Both the position numbers and the translations under genes were made by a program. A stretch of DNA of 64,000 nucleotides from Ravibacter sp964562455 (GTDB lineage: Bacteria; Bacteroidota; Bacteroidia; Cytophagales; Spirosomataceae). Each line of letters starts with the position of its first letter. Positions within the stretch are counted from its first letter, which is position 1. Location of the stretch: contig CAZLTN010000004.1 in assembly GCA_964562455.1 (NCBI GenBank), positions 1 through 64,000 of the forward strand, written 5' to 3'. The notes under the pieces were generated by a model, which saw only the letters and a program-made list of their open reading frames with translations, had not been told where the DNA came from and did no database searches. Positions 34,869 through 43,290 of the stretch are shown in pieces.

Positions 34869-36455
34869 ATGAATATACGAAGTTTCATAATCTCATTTCC
34901 CAAATATGCACCTGTTTCCGGGCTGGTAGCGATATGCTTGTTTTTTTTACTTTCCGGGGCAATAGCTCAGAAAGTGCAGCATAAAAACAATCCCAACATA
35001 ATTGTCTTTCTCGTAGATGACATGGGTTGGCAGGATACGTCGGTGCCTTTCTGGGAAAAACCTACAGAATTCAACAAACGCTACCGCACTCCCAATATGG
35101 AGCGGCTGGCTAAAGAAGGCCTGAAATTCACCAACGGGTATGCATTCCCGGTATGTACTCCCTCCCGCGTCAGTCTTATCACAGGCGTAAACCCGGCGCG
35201 GCACCACATCACACACTGGACATCCCCTAACGCCAATGTAAATACCGATTATCCGGATACCACGCTGAACTTTGTTCCATGGAATATCCAGGGAATGAGC
35301 CCTGTAGCCGGTGTGGAAAATACCTTTCACGCCACTCCCCTCCCCGCGCTTCTGAAAAATGCGGGGTATTACACGATCCTGAGCGGGAAAGCTCATTTTG
35401 CCTCCACCGGCACACCGGCAGGCGATCCGAAAAATGTAGGGTTCGACGTTAACATCGCCGGCAGCTCCATCGGGCATCCTGCCAGCTACTACGGAGAAAG
35501 CAATTACGACAGGCCGGTAAACGGCAAACCTAACCGGAACGCAGTCCCGGGGCTGGAAGCCTATCATGGTACCCACACCTTTCTCAGCGACGCACTGACT
35601 ATCGAGGCGCTGAAAGCACTGGAAAAGCCCGTCAACGAAAAGCAGCCTTTCTTCCTGTACCTTTCTCACTACGCAGTACATACTCCCATACTTCCGGACC
35701 CGCGGTTTGTCGATCGCTACCTGAAAATGGGGCTTGACAGCATTGAAGCCAATTACGCCTCGCTGGTAGAAGGCATGGACAAAAGCCTGGGCGACGTAAT
35801 GGATTTTCTGGAAAAGCAACACCTTGCCGACAATACTGTAATTTTCTTCCTTTCCGACAACGGCGGGCTGAGCACGGCACCGCTCAGGGGAGGACAAGGT
35901 TACACACACAATCTTCCGCTGAGAGCGGGAAAAGGTTCCGTGTACGAGGGGGGTATACGGGTTCCGCTGCTTGCAAAATGGCCGGGAGTTACGCAGGCTG
36001 GTAAAACCGCTGGTCAGTACGTTATCGTAGAAGACCTTTTTCCTACTATCCTCGAGATTGCGGGTGTAAAACAGGCGGACATACTTCAGCATGTGGATGG
36101 GAAAAGCATGCTTCCGCTGCTCCGGAAGCCTGAATTGAAAGACGGGGAAAGAGAGCTGGTCTGGCATCACCCTCACCGCTGGATCCCGCAGGAAGGCCCC
36201 AACATTCATTGGGCAAGCGCATTCAGAAAAGGCGACTGGAAACTCGTTTACGATTACCGGGCCCGAAAACTGGAGCTATATAACCTGAAAGAAGACATTG
36301 GCGAGCTACGTGACCTTGCCGCCCTGAAACCTGAAAAAACCAGAGAGATGGCCAGGCTGTTCACAAAACGGCTCAAGCAATACGGTGCCCAGCGCCCTAC
36401 CTGGAAAAAGGACGGGCAGCCGGTTGCCTGGCCGGATGAAATTAACGTACGATAG
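34869..36455 (+). CDS. Exported sulfatase, formylglycine type
   Basis: 528 aa. A signal peptide or anchor (LVAICLFFLLSGAIAQ, about residues 19-34) precedes the alkaline-phosphatase-fold sulfatase domain. Metal-binding Asp50/Asp51 lie in FLVDDMGWQD. The formylglycine motif is C96-T-P-S-R (CxPxR), needing maturation by a sulfatase-modifying enzyme. FFLSDNGG and KWP-x-V-x-x-AG further on are typical. It removes sulfate esters from a glycan or sulfolipid; the substrate is not predictable. It is divergent from the TonB-like gene and precedes an exported aminotransferase-fold protein and a ceramidase-like protein. Confidence 0.95.
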   Translation: MNIRSFIISFPKYAPVSGLVAICLFFLLSGAIAQKVQHKNNPNIIVFLVDDMGWQDTSVPFWEKPTEFNKRYRTPNMERLAKEGLKFTNGYAFPVCTPSRVSLITGVNPARHHITHWTSPNANVNTDYPDTTLNFVPWNIQGMSPVAGVENTFHATPLPALLKNAGYYTILSGKAHFASTGTPAGDPKNVGFDVNIAGSSIGHPASYYGESNYDRPVNGKPNRNAVPGLEAYHGTHTFLSDALTIEALKALEKPVNEKQPFFLYLSHYAVHTPILPDPRFVDRYLKMGLDSIEANYASLVEGMDKSLGDVMDFLEKQHLADNTVIFFLSDNGGLSTAPLRGGQGYTHNLPLRAGKGSVYEGGIRVPLLAKWPGVTQAGKTAGQYVIVEDLFPTILEIAGVKQADILQHVDGKSMLPLLRKPELKDGERELVWHHPHRWIPQEGPNIHWASAFRKGDWKLVYDYRARKLELYNLKEDIGELRDLAALKPEKTREMARLFTKRLKQYGAQRPTWKKDGQPVAWPDEINVR

Positions 36456-36588
36456 TTTTGGCTGTTGGTACCGGGAAAGAAATTTTACCTGTACAAAGTA
36501 TATAGAACCAGCCCTATGGATAATAAAAGTACTACCGGGCGTTCTGAACGGAAGAGGAAATACCTAAGCTTATTATCTATTAATTCTG

Positions 36589-37953
36589 ATGAAAATACTG
36601 ATTGATCATCTCAACAGAAGAAAGTTCATTCACACGCTGTCGGCAGCCGCGATAGGGACAGGGCTCGGCGCGCCGGTAATCCTGAAAGCCGCTTCCGCTG
36701 ATCAGAAACCAGCCCTGCTCGGCGGGATAAAAGCCCATCCCGGCGATTTTCCGCAATGGCCGGTCTTCGACCAGACCGAAAGGACGGCTCTCACCGAAAC
36801 CCTTGAAAGTAAAAACTGGGGGAGGCTGAACAGCAACAGTGCAGTAGGCAAATTCGAAAAAGAGCACAGCGGGCTTATGGGGGTGAAGCACACGCTCGGC
36901 GTATCGAGCGGCACCAGTGCACTTTACACTATGCTGGGCGCGCTTGACATCGGCCCCGGCGATGAAGTGATCATTCCTGTATATACATTTATTGCGACCT
37001 ACAACGTCGTTACATTAAATTACGCCCTGCCTATATTTGTCGATACCGACCCTGAAAGTTTCCAGATCGATCCGTCCAAAATCGAGCGGGCTATTTCAAA
37101 GGAAACAAAGCTGATTATTCCCGTCCATATTGCCGGATCGCCGGCCGACCTCGACAGGATCCTTCCTATAGGTGCCCGGAACAACATCCCGGTGATAGAA
37201 GACGCCTGCCAGGCCCATATGGCCGAATGGCGAGGAAAAAAGGTGGGCACCCTGGGCCTTGCCGGAGCCTATAGCTTCCAGTCGAGCAAAAATCTCAACT
37301 CCGGCGAAGGAGGCGCTATCATTACCAATAACGACGATTTCGCCAAGACCTGCTACACTTTTCATAACCAGGGACGCGGAGGTAACACATCGGGTTTTCT
37401 GCCCGGATCGACAGGGACGAGAGGGACAAACCTGCGGATGACGGAATTCCAGGGAAATATCCTGCGTGCCCAGATGACCCGCCTCGGCGACCAGACCCGG
37501 CTCCGGTGGGAAAATGCCATGTACCTTAACAAAATACTGGGAGAGATCCCGGGCATTACCCCGGCAAAGCTCTACGACGGAACTACAATGAGCGCTTATC
37601 ACCTGTACATGTTCCGCTACGACAAAAACCACTTCGCCGGCCTTTCGCGCGAAAAATTCCTTAAGGCGCTTACCGCCGAGGGTATCCCGAATTCGCCCGG
37701 ATATGGCCAGATGAACAGCGAGGCATACGTTACAGGATTGGCCGGAAACCGCCATTATCTCAAAATATACGGTGAAAAAAGGATGAAAGACTGGGTAGAG
37801 CAGAACCGATGCCCGAAGAACGATCATCTCACGCAGCATGAGGCTGTATGGCTTTTCCAAACTATGCTGCTGGGGACGAAGAAAGATATGGACCAGATAG
37901 CCGAAGCCATTATAAAGATCAGGAAATACGCCCCTGAGCTCGCAAAAATCTAA
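36589..37953 (+). CDS. DegT/DnrJ/EryC1/StrS-family aminotransferase with Tat signal
   Basis: 454 aa. The N-terminus NRRKFIHTLSAAAIGTGLGAPVILKAAS is a twin-arginine signal; the remainder is a complete DegT fold. It has GVSSGTSALYTMLGALDIGPGDEVIIPVYTFIA, the PLP phosphate region VIEDACQAH, and the Schiff-base Lys234 in SSKNLNSGEGG. Cytoplasmic relatives transaminate keto-sugars for surface glycans. A Tat signal implies export of the PLP-loaded enzyme, which is uncommon and leaves its amino donor unclear. It starts 133 bp after the sulfatase gene and ends 37 bp before the ceramidase-like gene. Confidence 0.9.
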   Translation: MKILIDHLNRRKFIHTLSAAAIGTGLGAPVILKAASADQKPALLGGIKAHPGDFPQWPVFDQTERTALTETLESKNWGRLNSNSAVGKFEKEHSGLMGVKHTLGVSSGTSALYTMLGALDIGPGDEVIIPVYTFIATYNVVTLNYALPIFVDTDPESFQIDPSKIERAISKETKLIIPVHIAGSPADLDRILPIGARNNIPVIEDACQAHMAEWRGKKVGTLGLAGAYSFQSSKNLNSGEGGAIITNNDDFAKTCYTFHNQGRGGNTSGFLPGSTGTRGTNLRMTEFQGNILRAQMTRLGDQTRLRWENAMYLNKILGEIPGITPAKLYDGTTMSAYHLYMFRYDKNHFAGLSREKFLKALTAEGIPNSPGYGQMNSEAYVTGLAGNRHYLKIYGEKRMKDWVEQNRCPKNDHLTQHEAVWLFQTMLLGTKKDMDQIAEAIIKIRKYAPELAKI

Positions 37954-37990
37954 AAGCATCACCCCTTTTATTTCATATACCTAAGTTTCT

Positions 37991-39721
37991 ATGCGCGCTA
38001 ATTTATTTCCGCTGGTTCTGACTTTCCTGCTGGGTACAGGGATCTGCCTGGCCCAGGAGGGTTTCAGGGCAGGAATGTCGAGTGTCAGTATCGAGCCGGG
38101 AGACGAATCGTTTTCCGTAGCATTAGCCGGCTATGCGGGCCCCTGGGCCGGACGATTTGCCGTACAATGGAACCCGGAAGGCGTCTTAGACTCCGATACC
38201 CCGCTTGCCCGCCGGGTAAAGCGACAGGAAGTTAAAAAGGAAGAAGGGGTGCAATACAGGCTCAGCCAGCCGGGGTTGCTGGAATATAACAGATCGGGAA
38301 ACCGCGGAGCAGGATGGATCAAGGCTCCTGCGCTGAAAGGCCTGAAGAGCTTTGTGGTACAACACCCTTATGTATATGGTTGCAACGGCACAGATACGCT
38401 CTACAAGTTTCATATAGACAACCCGGAAAACGGATGGAACCGGGCCCTGTACTTCAACGGTGAAATCCGGAAGGTCAATATCCAGCATTTGTACACAGAG
38501 AATCGCAGGCTTTTCGCAGTTAACGAATCCGATTCCCTGTTTTCTGCCTCGCTTATACACGGACAGAAAGAAGAGCATTCCTACGCGCGGGCCATCGCCA
38601 TCCAGAGCGGCGGCACTAAAGTCCTGATTATCTGTATGGATCTCTGTGGCTTTAATTCGGATATGATTGGCAACGTGAAGGCGTCTATTTCCAGGAAAAC
38701 AGGGTTGCCGGCGGAGGCTATTCTCATCAATGCCTCCCATACTCATTTTGTTCCGGGCACGCAAAGATGGATTCCCTGGGCACCTCATAACCGCTACCCG
38801 GATGTCAATTATATGGAAAAAGTAGTCAAGCCTGCGATGATCAAAGCAGGTGTGGAGGCTACCTCAAAGCTGTTCCCGGTGCGCTTGTCATTTGGAAGAG
38901 GCAGTACTACAATCGGCGCTAACAGGAGGAACCCGGGCTCGACCGAACCTTATGACAGTGCTGTGGATGTTCTCAGGATAGTCAGCACTGACGAAAAAAA
39001 ACAAGCCGTGCTGGTTTTGACAGGATGTCACCCCGTTTTCGGTACGAAAGGTATCAGGCACTTTACACTCAGCAGCAACTATCCCGGCTTTATGCGGAGC
39101 GCAGTGGAAAAAAATGCGACAACTCCTACTATGGCGTTATTTATGCAGGGTTGCGGAGGGGATATTAACCCGGTAGACGAACCTGAGATATCCGGTGCAA
39201 AACTGGCTGACGACGTCATGAAAGTCCTCGATACACCTATGACTGATCTCAACGGAGGCATCGGCTTTAAAATGGACTCACTTCTGATCCCGACAAATCC
39301 CATGAGCAAGTCCGAGTTGGAGGAGTTCCGTGCAAAAAATGCAGCATTGGGCCCGGAAATGGAGCCTGAAAGGGATGTGGCCTGGGCCGACCTGATGCTT
39401 TCCTATCACCGGGACAACAAGATGCCGAAATACATGCCTATCTACATCCAGACGCTCAATATAGGTCAGTGGAAACTTATCGGTCTCTCCAGGGAAGTCG
39501 TTACGGAATACAGTTTAGCCATTAAAAAAATATGGCCCGATAAGCTGGTCTCGGTAGCCGGCTATTGCAACGACGTATCCAGCTATCTTCCGGTAGAAAG
39601 GCACATCCGGGCAAAAGTATATGAGGGCGAGGGTTCCTATTTCTGGTACGGCATGCCTTCTGCTTTCCCGCTGGATATCCTGGACAGGGTCGTGAACCAC
39701 ATACATTCAAAAGCATACTGA
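37991..39721 (+). CDS. Neutral/alkaline non-lysosomal ceramidase-like secreted protein
   Basis: 576 aa. A signal peptide (LFPLVLTFLLGTGICLAQE) is followed by FRAGMSSVSIEPGDESFSVALAGYAGP, the usual opening of the neutral ceramidase N-terminal domain. Zinc-site-like stretches are INASHTHFVPG (about residue 252) and LTGCHPVFG; QGCGGDINPVDEP also fits the family. An insertion (about residues 60-190) has beta-propeller-like sequence (YVYGCNGTDTLYKFHID) not normal for ceramidases. The enzyme could be an amidase acting on lipids or on N-acylated sugars. It lies in the group with the sulfatase and exported aminotransferase. Confidence 0.75.
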   Translation: MRANLFPLVLTFLLGTGICLAQEGFRAGMSSVSIEPGDESFSVALAGYAGPWAGRFAVQWNPEGVLDSDTPLARRVKRQEVKKEEGVQYRLSQPGLLEYNRSGNRGAGWIKAPALKGLKSFVVQHPYVYGCNGTDTLYKFHIDNPENGWNRALYFNGEIRKVNIQHLYTENRRLFAVNESDSLFSASLIHGQKEEHSYARAIAIQSGGTKVLIICMDLCGFNSDMIGNVKASISRKTGLPAEAILINASHTHFVPGTQRWIPWAPHNRYPDVNYMEKVVKPAMIKAGVEATSKLFPVRLSFGRGSTTIGANRRNPGSTEPYDSAVDVLRIVSTDEKKQAVLVLTGCHPVFGTKGIRHFTLSSNYPGFMRSAVEKNATTPTMALFMQGCGGDINPVDEPEISGAKLADDVMKVLDTPMTDLNGGIGFKMDSLLIPTNPMSKSELEEFRAKNAALGPEMEPERDVAWADLMLSYHRDNKMPKYMPIYIQTLNIGQWKLIGLSREVVTEYSLAIKKIWPDKLVSVAGYCNDVSSYLPVERHIRAKVYEGEGSYFWYGMPSAFPLDILDRVVNHIHSKAY

Positions 39722-39842
39722 CAGAATACGAGGCTTTCCCGAAACCCATCATTGGTCCCTGATGATTTTCAGAGTCGTCAGGATAACATTCCGGATGTCC
39801 AGTCGTTATGTCATATAATTCATACAAACCTATTAAAAGGAC

Positions 39843-40250
39843 ATGAGGAAAATTCTTATCGTTGTACTATGCGGTCTTGTTACTCCTTCCATTGCGCAGT
39901 TCGGAGTAAGCTTTCACCAATCCAACATGCCGTTTGCAGGCTTTAACTACGAAATTGCTGACAGGTTCCTTCCTGAATTACGGCTGGGAATGGACACATT
40001 TCTCGACAATATGTCTGTTGAAGCAGTTGCCACGTACCAGTTTATCGACAAAGAAGACGTAGAAGTATACGCCGGTCTCGGAGGCCGGGCCAACCGGGCG
40101 GCGGGGCTTGTTGCTCCTATTGGAGTACATGTTTTTCCTTTTAATGCCAAAAAATTCGGCTTTCACATCGAACTGGCACCTATTTTCACAAATGAAGCCG
40201 ACGTCGCTCTTATAAGAGGTAGCTGGGGTATACGATACCGTTTCAAGTGA
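39843..40250 (+). CDS. Small secreted protein, probable outer-membrane beta-barrel
   Basis: 135 aa. Signal peptide MRKILIVVLCGLVTPSIAQ, then alternating hydrophobic/polar strands and a C-terminal ending in Phe-Lys after Tyr-Arg (GIRYRFK), as in small outer-membrane barrels. I do not recognise a named family. It lies 121 bp after the ceramidase-like gene and may belong to the same transcript. Confidence 0.7.
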   Translation: MRKILIVVLCGLVTPSIAQFGVSFHQSNMPFAGFNYEIADRFLPELRLGMDTFLDNMSVEAVATYQFIDKEDVEVYAGLGGRANRAAGLVAPIGVHVFPFNAKKFGFHIELAPIFTNEADVALIRGSWGIRYRFK

Positions 40251-40298
40251 CAGGCCACTTCTGCGAGCTACTCATAATACTTCATCTGTATTAAAATA

Positions 40299-40326
40299 GT
40301 TGAAAGTTGAAAGTTGAGAGTTGAAA
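40299..40326. repeat. 7-bp tandem repeat
   Basis: Four GTTGAAA units (third GTTGAGA) in the 268-bp gap between the small barrel protein and the helix-turn-helix gene. Low-complexity intergenic filler; no function seen. Confidence 0.85.
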
Positions 40327-40405
40327 ATGGAGAGTGGCGTACCACCGCTTGTGTGCTAATTCTAAATTCGCTCATGGGGATTTCATGTCTAAAAAGAAAA
40401 ACAAC

Positions 40406-40510
40406 TTTACCACAGAGAACACAAAGCTTGTTTAAAATAAGAACAAACCGTTGATTATAAGCAAAATACACATTACAAGCTCTGTGATACTCTGTGCTCT
40501 TGTGGTTAAA
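40406..40510. repeat. Imperfect inverted repeat, MITE-like
   Basis: Left arm 40406-40431 (starts TTTACCACAGAG) and right arm 40475-40510 (ends CTTGTGGTTAAA) are imperfect inverses around about 43 AT-rich bases. There is no coding capacity. The look is that of a small non-autonomous intergenic element. Confidence 0.5.
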
Positions 40511-40518
40511 ACTACTTT

Positions 40519-40821
40519 TTAGACAGCTCCTTTTCCGGCCATCAGCCTCCTCAGGACGTTTTCCAGCTCATTCAACAGGGGCATTACATGCTCGCTGTCG
40601 GCGGGAACATATTGACGGGAATAGTCGGACAACAGATCCGTAAGAGGAATTTCCAGCACCTCGGCTATTGTTTCAAGCTGTATGATTTTCAGGTCCTGTC
40701 TCCCGCTTTCCATTCGGCTGTAGGATTGCTGGCTGATACTCAGCCGGTAGGCCATGTATTCCTGTGAATATCCTTTCAGCAGGCGGGTCTGCCGTATGCG
40801 GGTGTTGATTTTTGAATCCAT
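40519..40821 (-). CDS. Helix-turn-helix (XRE-type) transcriptional regulator
   Basis: 100 aa from the ATG at 40821 (MDSKINTRIRQTR); longer readings only add a non-homologous leader. It is a classic XRE fold: LLKGYSQEYMAYRLSISQQSYSRMESGRQDLKIIQLETIAEVLEIPLTDLL, with recognition helix in SISQQSYSRME. A short tail (LNELENVLRRLM) may mediate dimerisation. It stands alone between two non-coding stretches; the target is unknown. Confidence 0.88.
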   Translation of the reverse strand: MDSKINTRIRQTRLLKGYSQEYMAYRLSISQQSYSRMESGRQDLKIIQLETIAEVLEIPLTDLLSDYSRQYVPADSEHVMPLLNELENVLRRLMAGKGAV

Positions 40822-41052
40822 AGTACGTATGTTAAAAATGATACAAATTAATATAGTATGCCTGTCGATGCCGGAAAAAGTTGCCATTCTCTTAATCCTG
40901 GCGGACGGGAGGATAATATTACAATACATTTATCTGATCTCCAACTTATACACGTATAACGCGTAAGATCCCTGATTTCCAGGTGATACTTTCATCATGT
41001 AGCAGGCAATCTTTGAGTCGACATAACTATTACTCAAAAATCATCTGTAAAC

Positions 41053-42519
41053 ATGAGAGCAAAACACTATACTTTGCTGGCCGGTCTCCTATTGACGGCC
41101 GGCTGCGAAAGCCCCATCAATGAAATGATTACACATCCTTCAGAAAAAATGGAGCTTACTGTCGAGGGAAGCCGAAGCTGGCTGGAGAATCAGCCGTCGG
41201 ATATTCTGGAGGATTATTCCATTTTATGGCAGACTGCAGATGTCGTGATGTTCGAAGGGCAAAGACTTGTCACGGTACCGCTTTATAGCCAGAAAGGAGA
41301 CCTGCAGATCGCTGGAGACGCGGCCGGACACGATGATCCGGTGAAGCTGGAAACGGCAAAGCTGATCTTCTACCTTGACGATAGGGGCGATATTACCGGA
41401 AGTATGATGGCAGAGGAAAGCGGGGGACCGACAGGTAAAAGATCGATATACTTTTTCGATCCCCATCGACTGAAGCTTCAGAGCCTATGGAAGATCGGGG
41501 AGCAGACCGTCTCGGGTTTTCCTGCGGTCGACCAGGCCAATAGTTCAGGCAGCAGGACGTCGGCCTGCGAACGTGCCTACAAGTGGGTGAATCGTTGCGG
41601 TAACAGCGTCGCCGGATACAGGGTGACCGGGGATAATATATGTTGGGTATATGTCGGCGAGGTCCTGGTCTGTGTCCCTGACTTTGAAGATAATCTGCCT
41701 CCCATCGGCGGTCCTGGAGCCGGCGGCCCGGCCGGACCACCGACAAAAGGGCCTTCCATGGGAAGTCCTGGTATCTCTACCGGTTTCAGCCCTTATATAA
41801 ATGGTTTTTTCCGGGTAGCTCCGGGCCAGACAAAGCTCGACATCATACTAAACTCGGTTGTACCCGGCAAGGTACTCCCCCTTATTTTCGAAGCCGGCGT
41901 GCATCACAATATTCATTTCAGCCGCGAAGAAATCGATTATCTCGAAACGTTTTCCCAGCAGGATATCGATGCAATAATCGAATGGATCAAAGCTAAAAAA
42001 TCAGTTGCCTTAGAATTTGTTGAAAACGAGATAAGAGCGCAGAAAGGACGATTTAATAATGCTGAGAAGAGCATAATATGGCAATATTCAGGTGGGAGTC
42101 CCACGAAGTACCGTCTAAATGTGCTCCGTTACGGAGCCAACGCTTATGCAGCTATTTCCACTACATTCTCCTATTTCCAGAGTAATCAAGCCAAAAACTG
42201 TTCTGCCTGTAAAGGGAATGCCTTTAAACATGCATTGTTCAGAATTTTTGATGCGGTATCCTTCGGTAGAGAAACCTCCAGGCAGTTGGGTGAAGCGCAT
42301 GAATCGGAAGAAGATTTAGATCCAGCCACAATTATGGACAAAAAAAATAACGCCGTCGGCCTACAGATTTATGACTCCTACAAAAATGAAGGTGCAGGTG
42401 CCTTTTACTGGGGTAGCAAGCTCGGCGATGCCATGAGGAATGGGGACCTCGTCTTTTTACTCAATAACCAGGAGACGTCTTCCAATGTTGACGACCCTAC
42501 CATACCCGGACCACTGTAG
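41053..42519 (+). CDS. Lipoprotein with Gly/Pro hinge and a DUF6973-like C-terminal domain
   Basis: 488 aa. The lipobox LTAGC puts the lipidated Cys at residue 18. An N-terminal domain of about 190 residues ends in a Cys-containing segment, then comes a flexible GGPGAGGPAGPPTKGPSMGSPG linker in two parts (about residues 218-240). The C-terminal part has KGNAFKHALFRIFDAVSFG, LGEAHESEED and MDKKNNAVG, in the order seen in DUF6973 proteins: FKHA, then an AHE motif, then MD-x-x-NN-x-x-G. These may form a conserved active site, but the activity is unknown. A strong hairpin follows the stop. Confidence 0.75.
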   Translation: MRAKHYTLLAGLLLTAGCESPINEMITHPSEKMELTVEGSRSWLENQPSDILEDYSILWQTADVVMFEGQRLVTVPLYSQKGDLQIAGDAAGHDDPVKLETAKLIFYLDDRGDITGSMMAEESGGPTGKRSIYFFDPHRLKLQSLWKIGEQTVSGFPAVDQANSSGSRTSACERAYKWVNRCGNSVAGYRVTGDNICWVYVGEVLVCVPDFEDNLPPIGGPGAGGPAGPPTKGPSMGSPGISTGFSPYINGFFRVAPGQTKLDIILNSVVPGKVLPLIFEAGVHHNIHFSREEIDYLETFSQQDIDAIIEWIKAKKSVALEFVENEIRAQKGRFNNAEKSIIWQYSGGSPTKYRLNVLRYGANAYAAISTTFSYFQSNQAKNCSACKGNAFKHALFRIFDAVSFGRETSRQLGEAHESEEDLDPATIMDKKNNAVGLQIYDSYKNEGAGAFYWGSKLGDAMRNGDLVFLLNNQETSSNVDDPTIPGPL

Positions 42520-42529
42520 CTATCAGGCT

Positions 42530-42570
42530 AAGATAGTAATTCGCTTGATGATCGAGCGAATTACTATCTT
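42530..42570. terminator. Perfect 16-bp hairpin between lipoprotein and next gene
   Basis: AAGATAGTAATTCGCT (42530-42545) and AGCGAATTACTATCTT (42555-42570) are exact inverses across a 9-nt loop; with a one-base bulge the stem extends through GCT/AGC. The following sequence is only weakly U-rich. It probably separates the lipoprotein gene from the next one. Confidence 0.7.
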
Positions 42571-42601
42571 TAGCAAGTGTTGATTCAAATTGACCGCAGT
42601 T

Positions 42602-43264
42602 ATGAAATTTTTAAAAAAGCTGTTACTAGCGTTTGTTATTGCAGGCACTGTAATCTTATTGGCTTTAATATGGCTTATTAATACCCGGCCGATCTTCAGG
42701 CCCTGTGAGCATTTTGAAACATTTTTTAAAAATGACACAATTAAATTCCCTATCGAAGCCGGTGAGCTCAAGGCTAACTGGGAAGGAGTACTGTACGATA
42801 CCTTGCCACCACATTTTTTGTACTCTATGAGACCCGACACTGTTGTTCGCGCCCATTTTCGAGCGGGATACGAAACCGGGAAATTTAACCATAGTGGACA
42901 GGATACCGCTACTACCTTCTACACTAAAGGCGGTTATTCCACCAACTACGACGTAAAAGGTATATATGCATATTCCTATACAATTAGCGACACGCTGCAT
43001 GAACAGACGTCAGCAATGCTTCAGAAAGCATATGGAGACAACTTTCTGGTAAAGACATCTAATTTTGACCATATCTCCTATTCTTTATGGAAAATCGGGC
43101 CTTGTCACCATCTCTTGCTTTTTAAGAAAAAGCCATTCTCGACACGACACGGGCTGGATCCTGAGAGGTTTTACACCTATATATTATTTGTCTATAATCT
43201 TTCAGAAAAGGAACTAAATGATGTTGTAGAGAGAGACGGCGGGATCAGTAACGAATACATCTGA
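42602..43264 (+). CDS. Hypothetical membrane-anchored or secreted protein
   Basis: 220 aa from the ATG at 42602; a TTG four codons upstream is less likely. One N-terminal hydrophobic segment (LLLAFVIAGTVILLALIWLINT) works as anchor or signal, followed by a soluble domain of about 190 residues with no motif I recognise. It is AT-richer than its neighbours. It begins 31 bp after the hairpin and ends 26 bp before the sialidase-like gene. Confidence 0.65.
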   Translation: MKFLKKLLLAFVIAGTVILLALIWLINTRPIFRPCEHFETFFKNDTIKFPIEAGELKANWEGVLYDTLPPHFLYSMRPDTVVRAHFRAGYETGKFNHSGQDTATTFYTKGGYSTNYDVKGIYAYSYTISDTLHEQTSAMLQKAYGDNFLVKTSNFDHISYSLWKIGPCHHLLLFKKKPFSTRHGLDPERFYTYILFVYNLSEKELNDVVERDGGISNEYI

Positions 43265-43290
43265 CAATTAATTTAACAGCGCTTCATTCC

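Noticed and set aside
34947..36209. 420-codon open frame on the minus strand inside the sulfatase gene
   Set aside because: It is antisense to a clear sulfatase with all motifs; its sequence has no domain pattern and is a codon-bias shadow.
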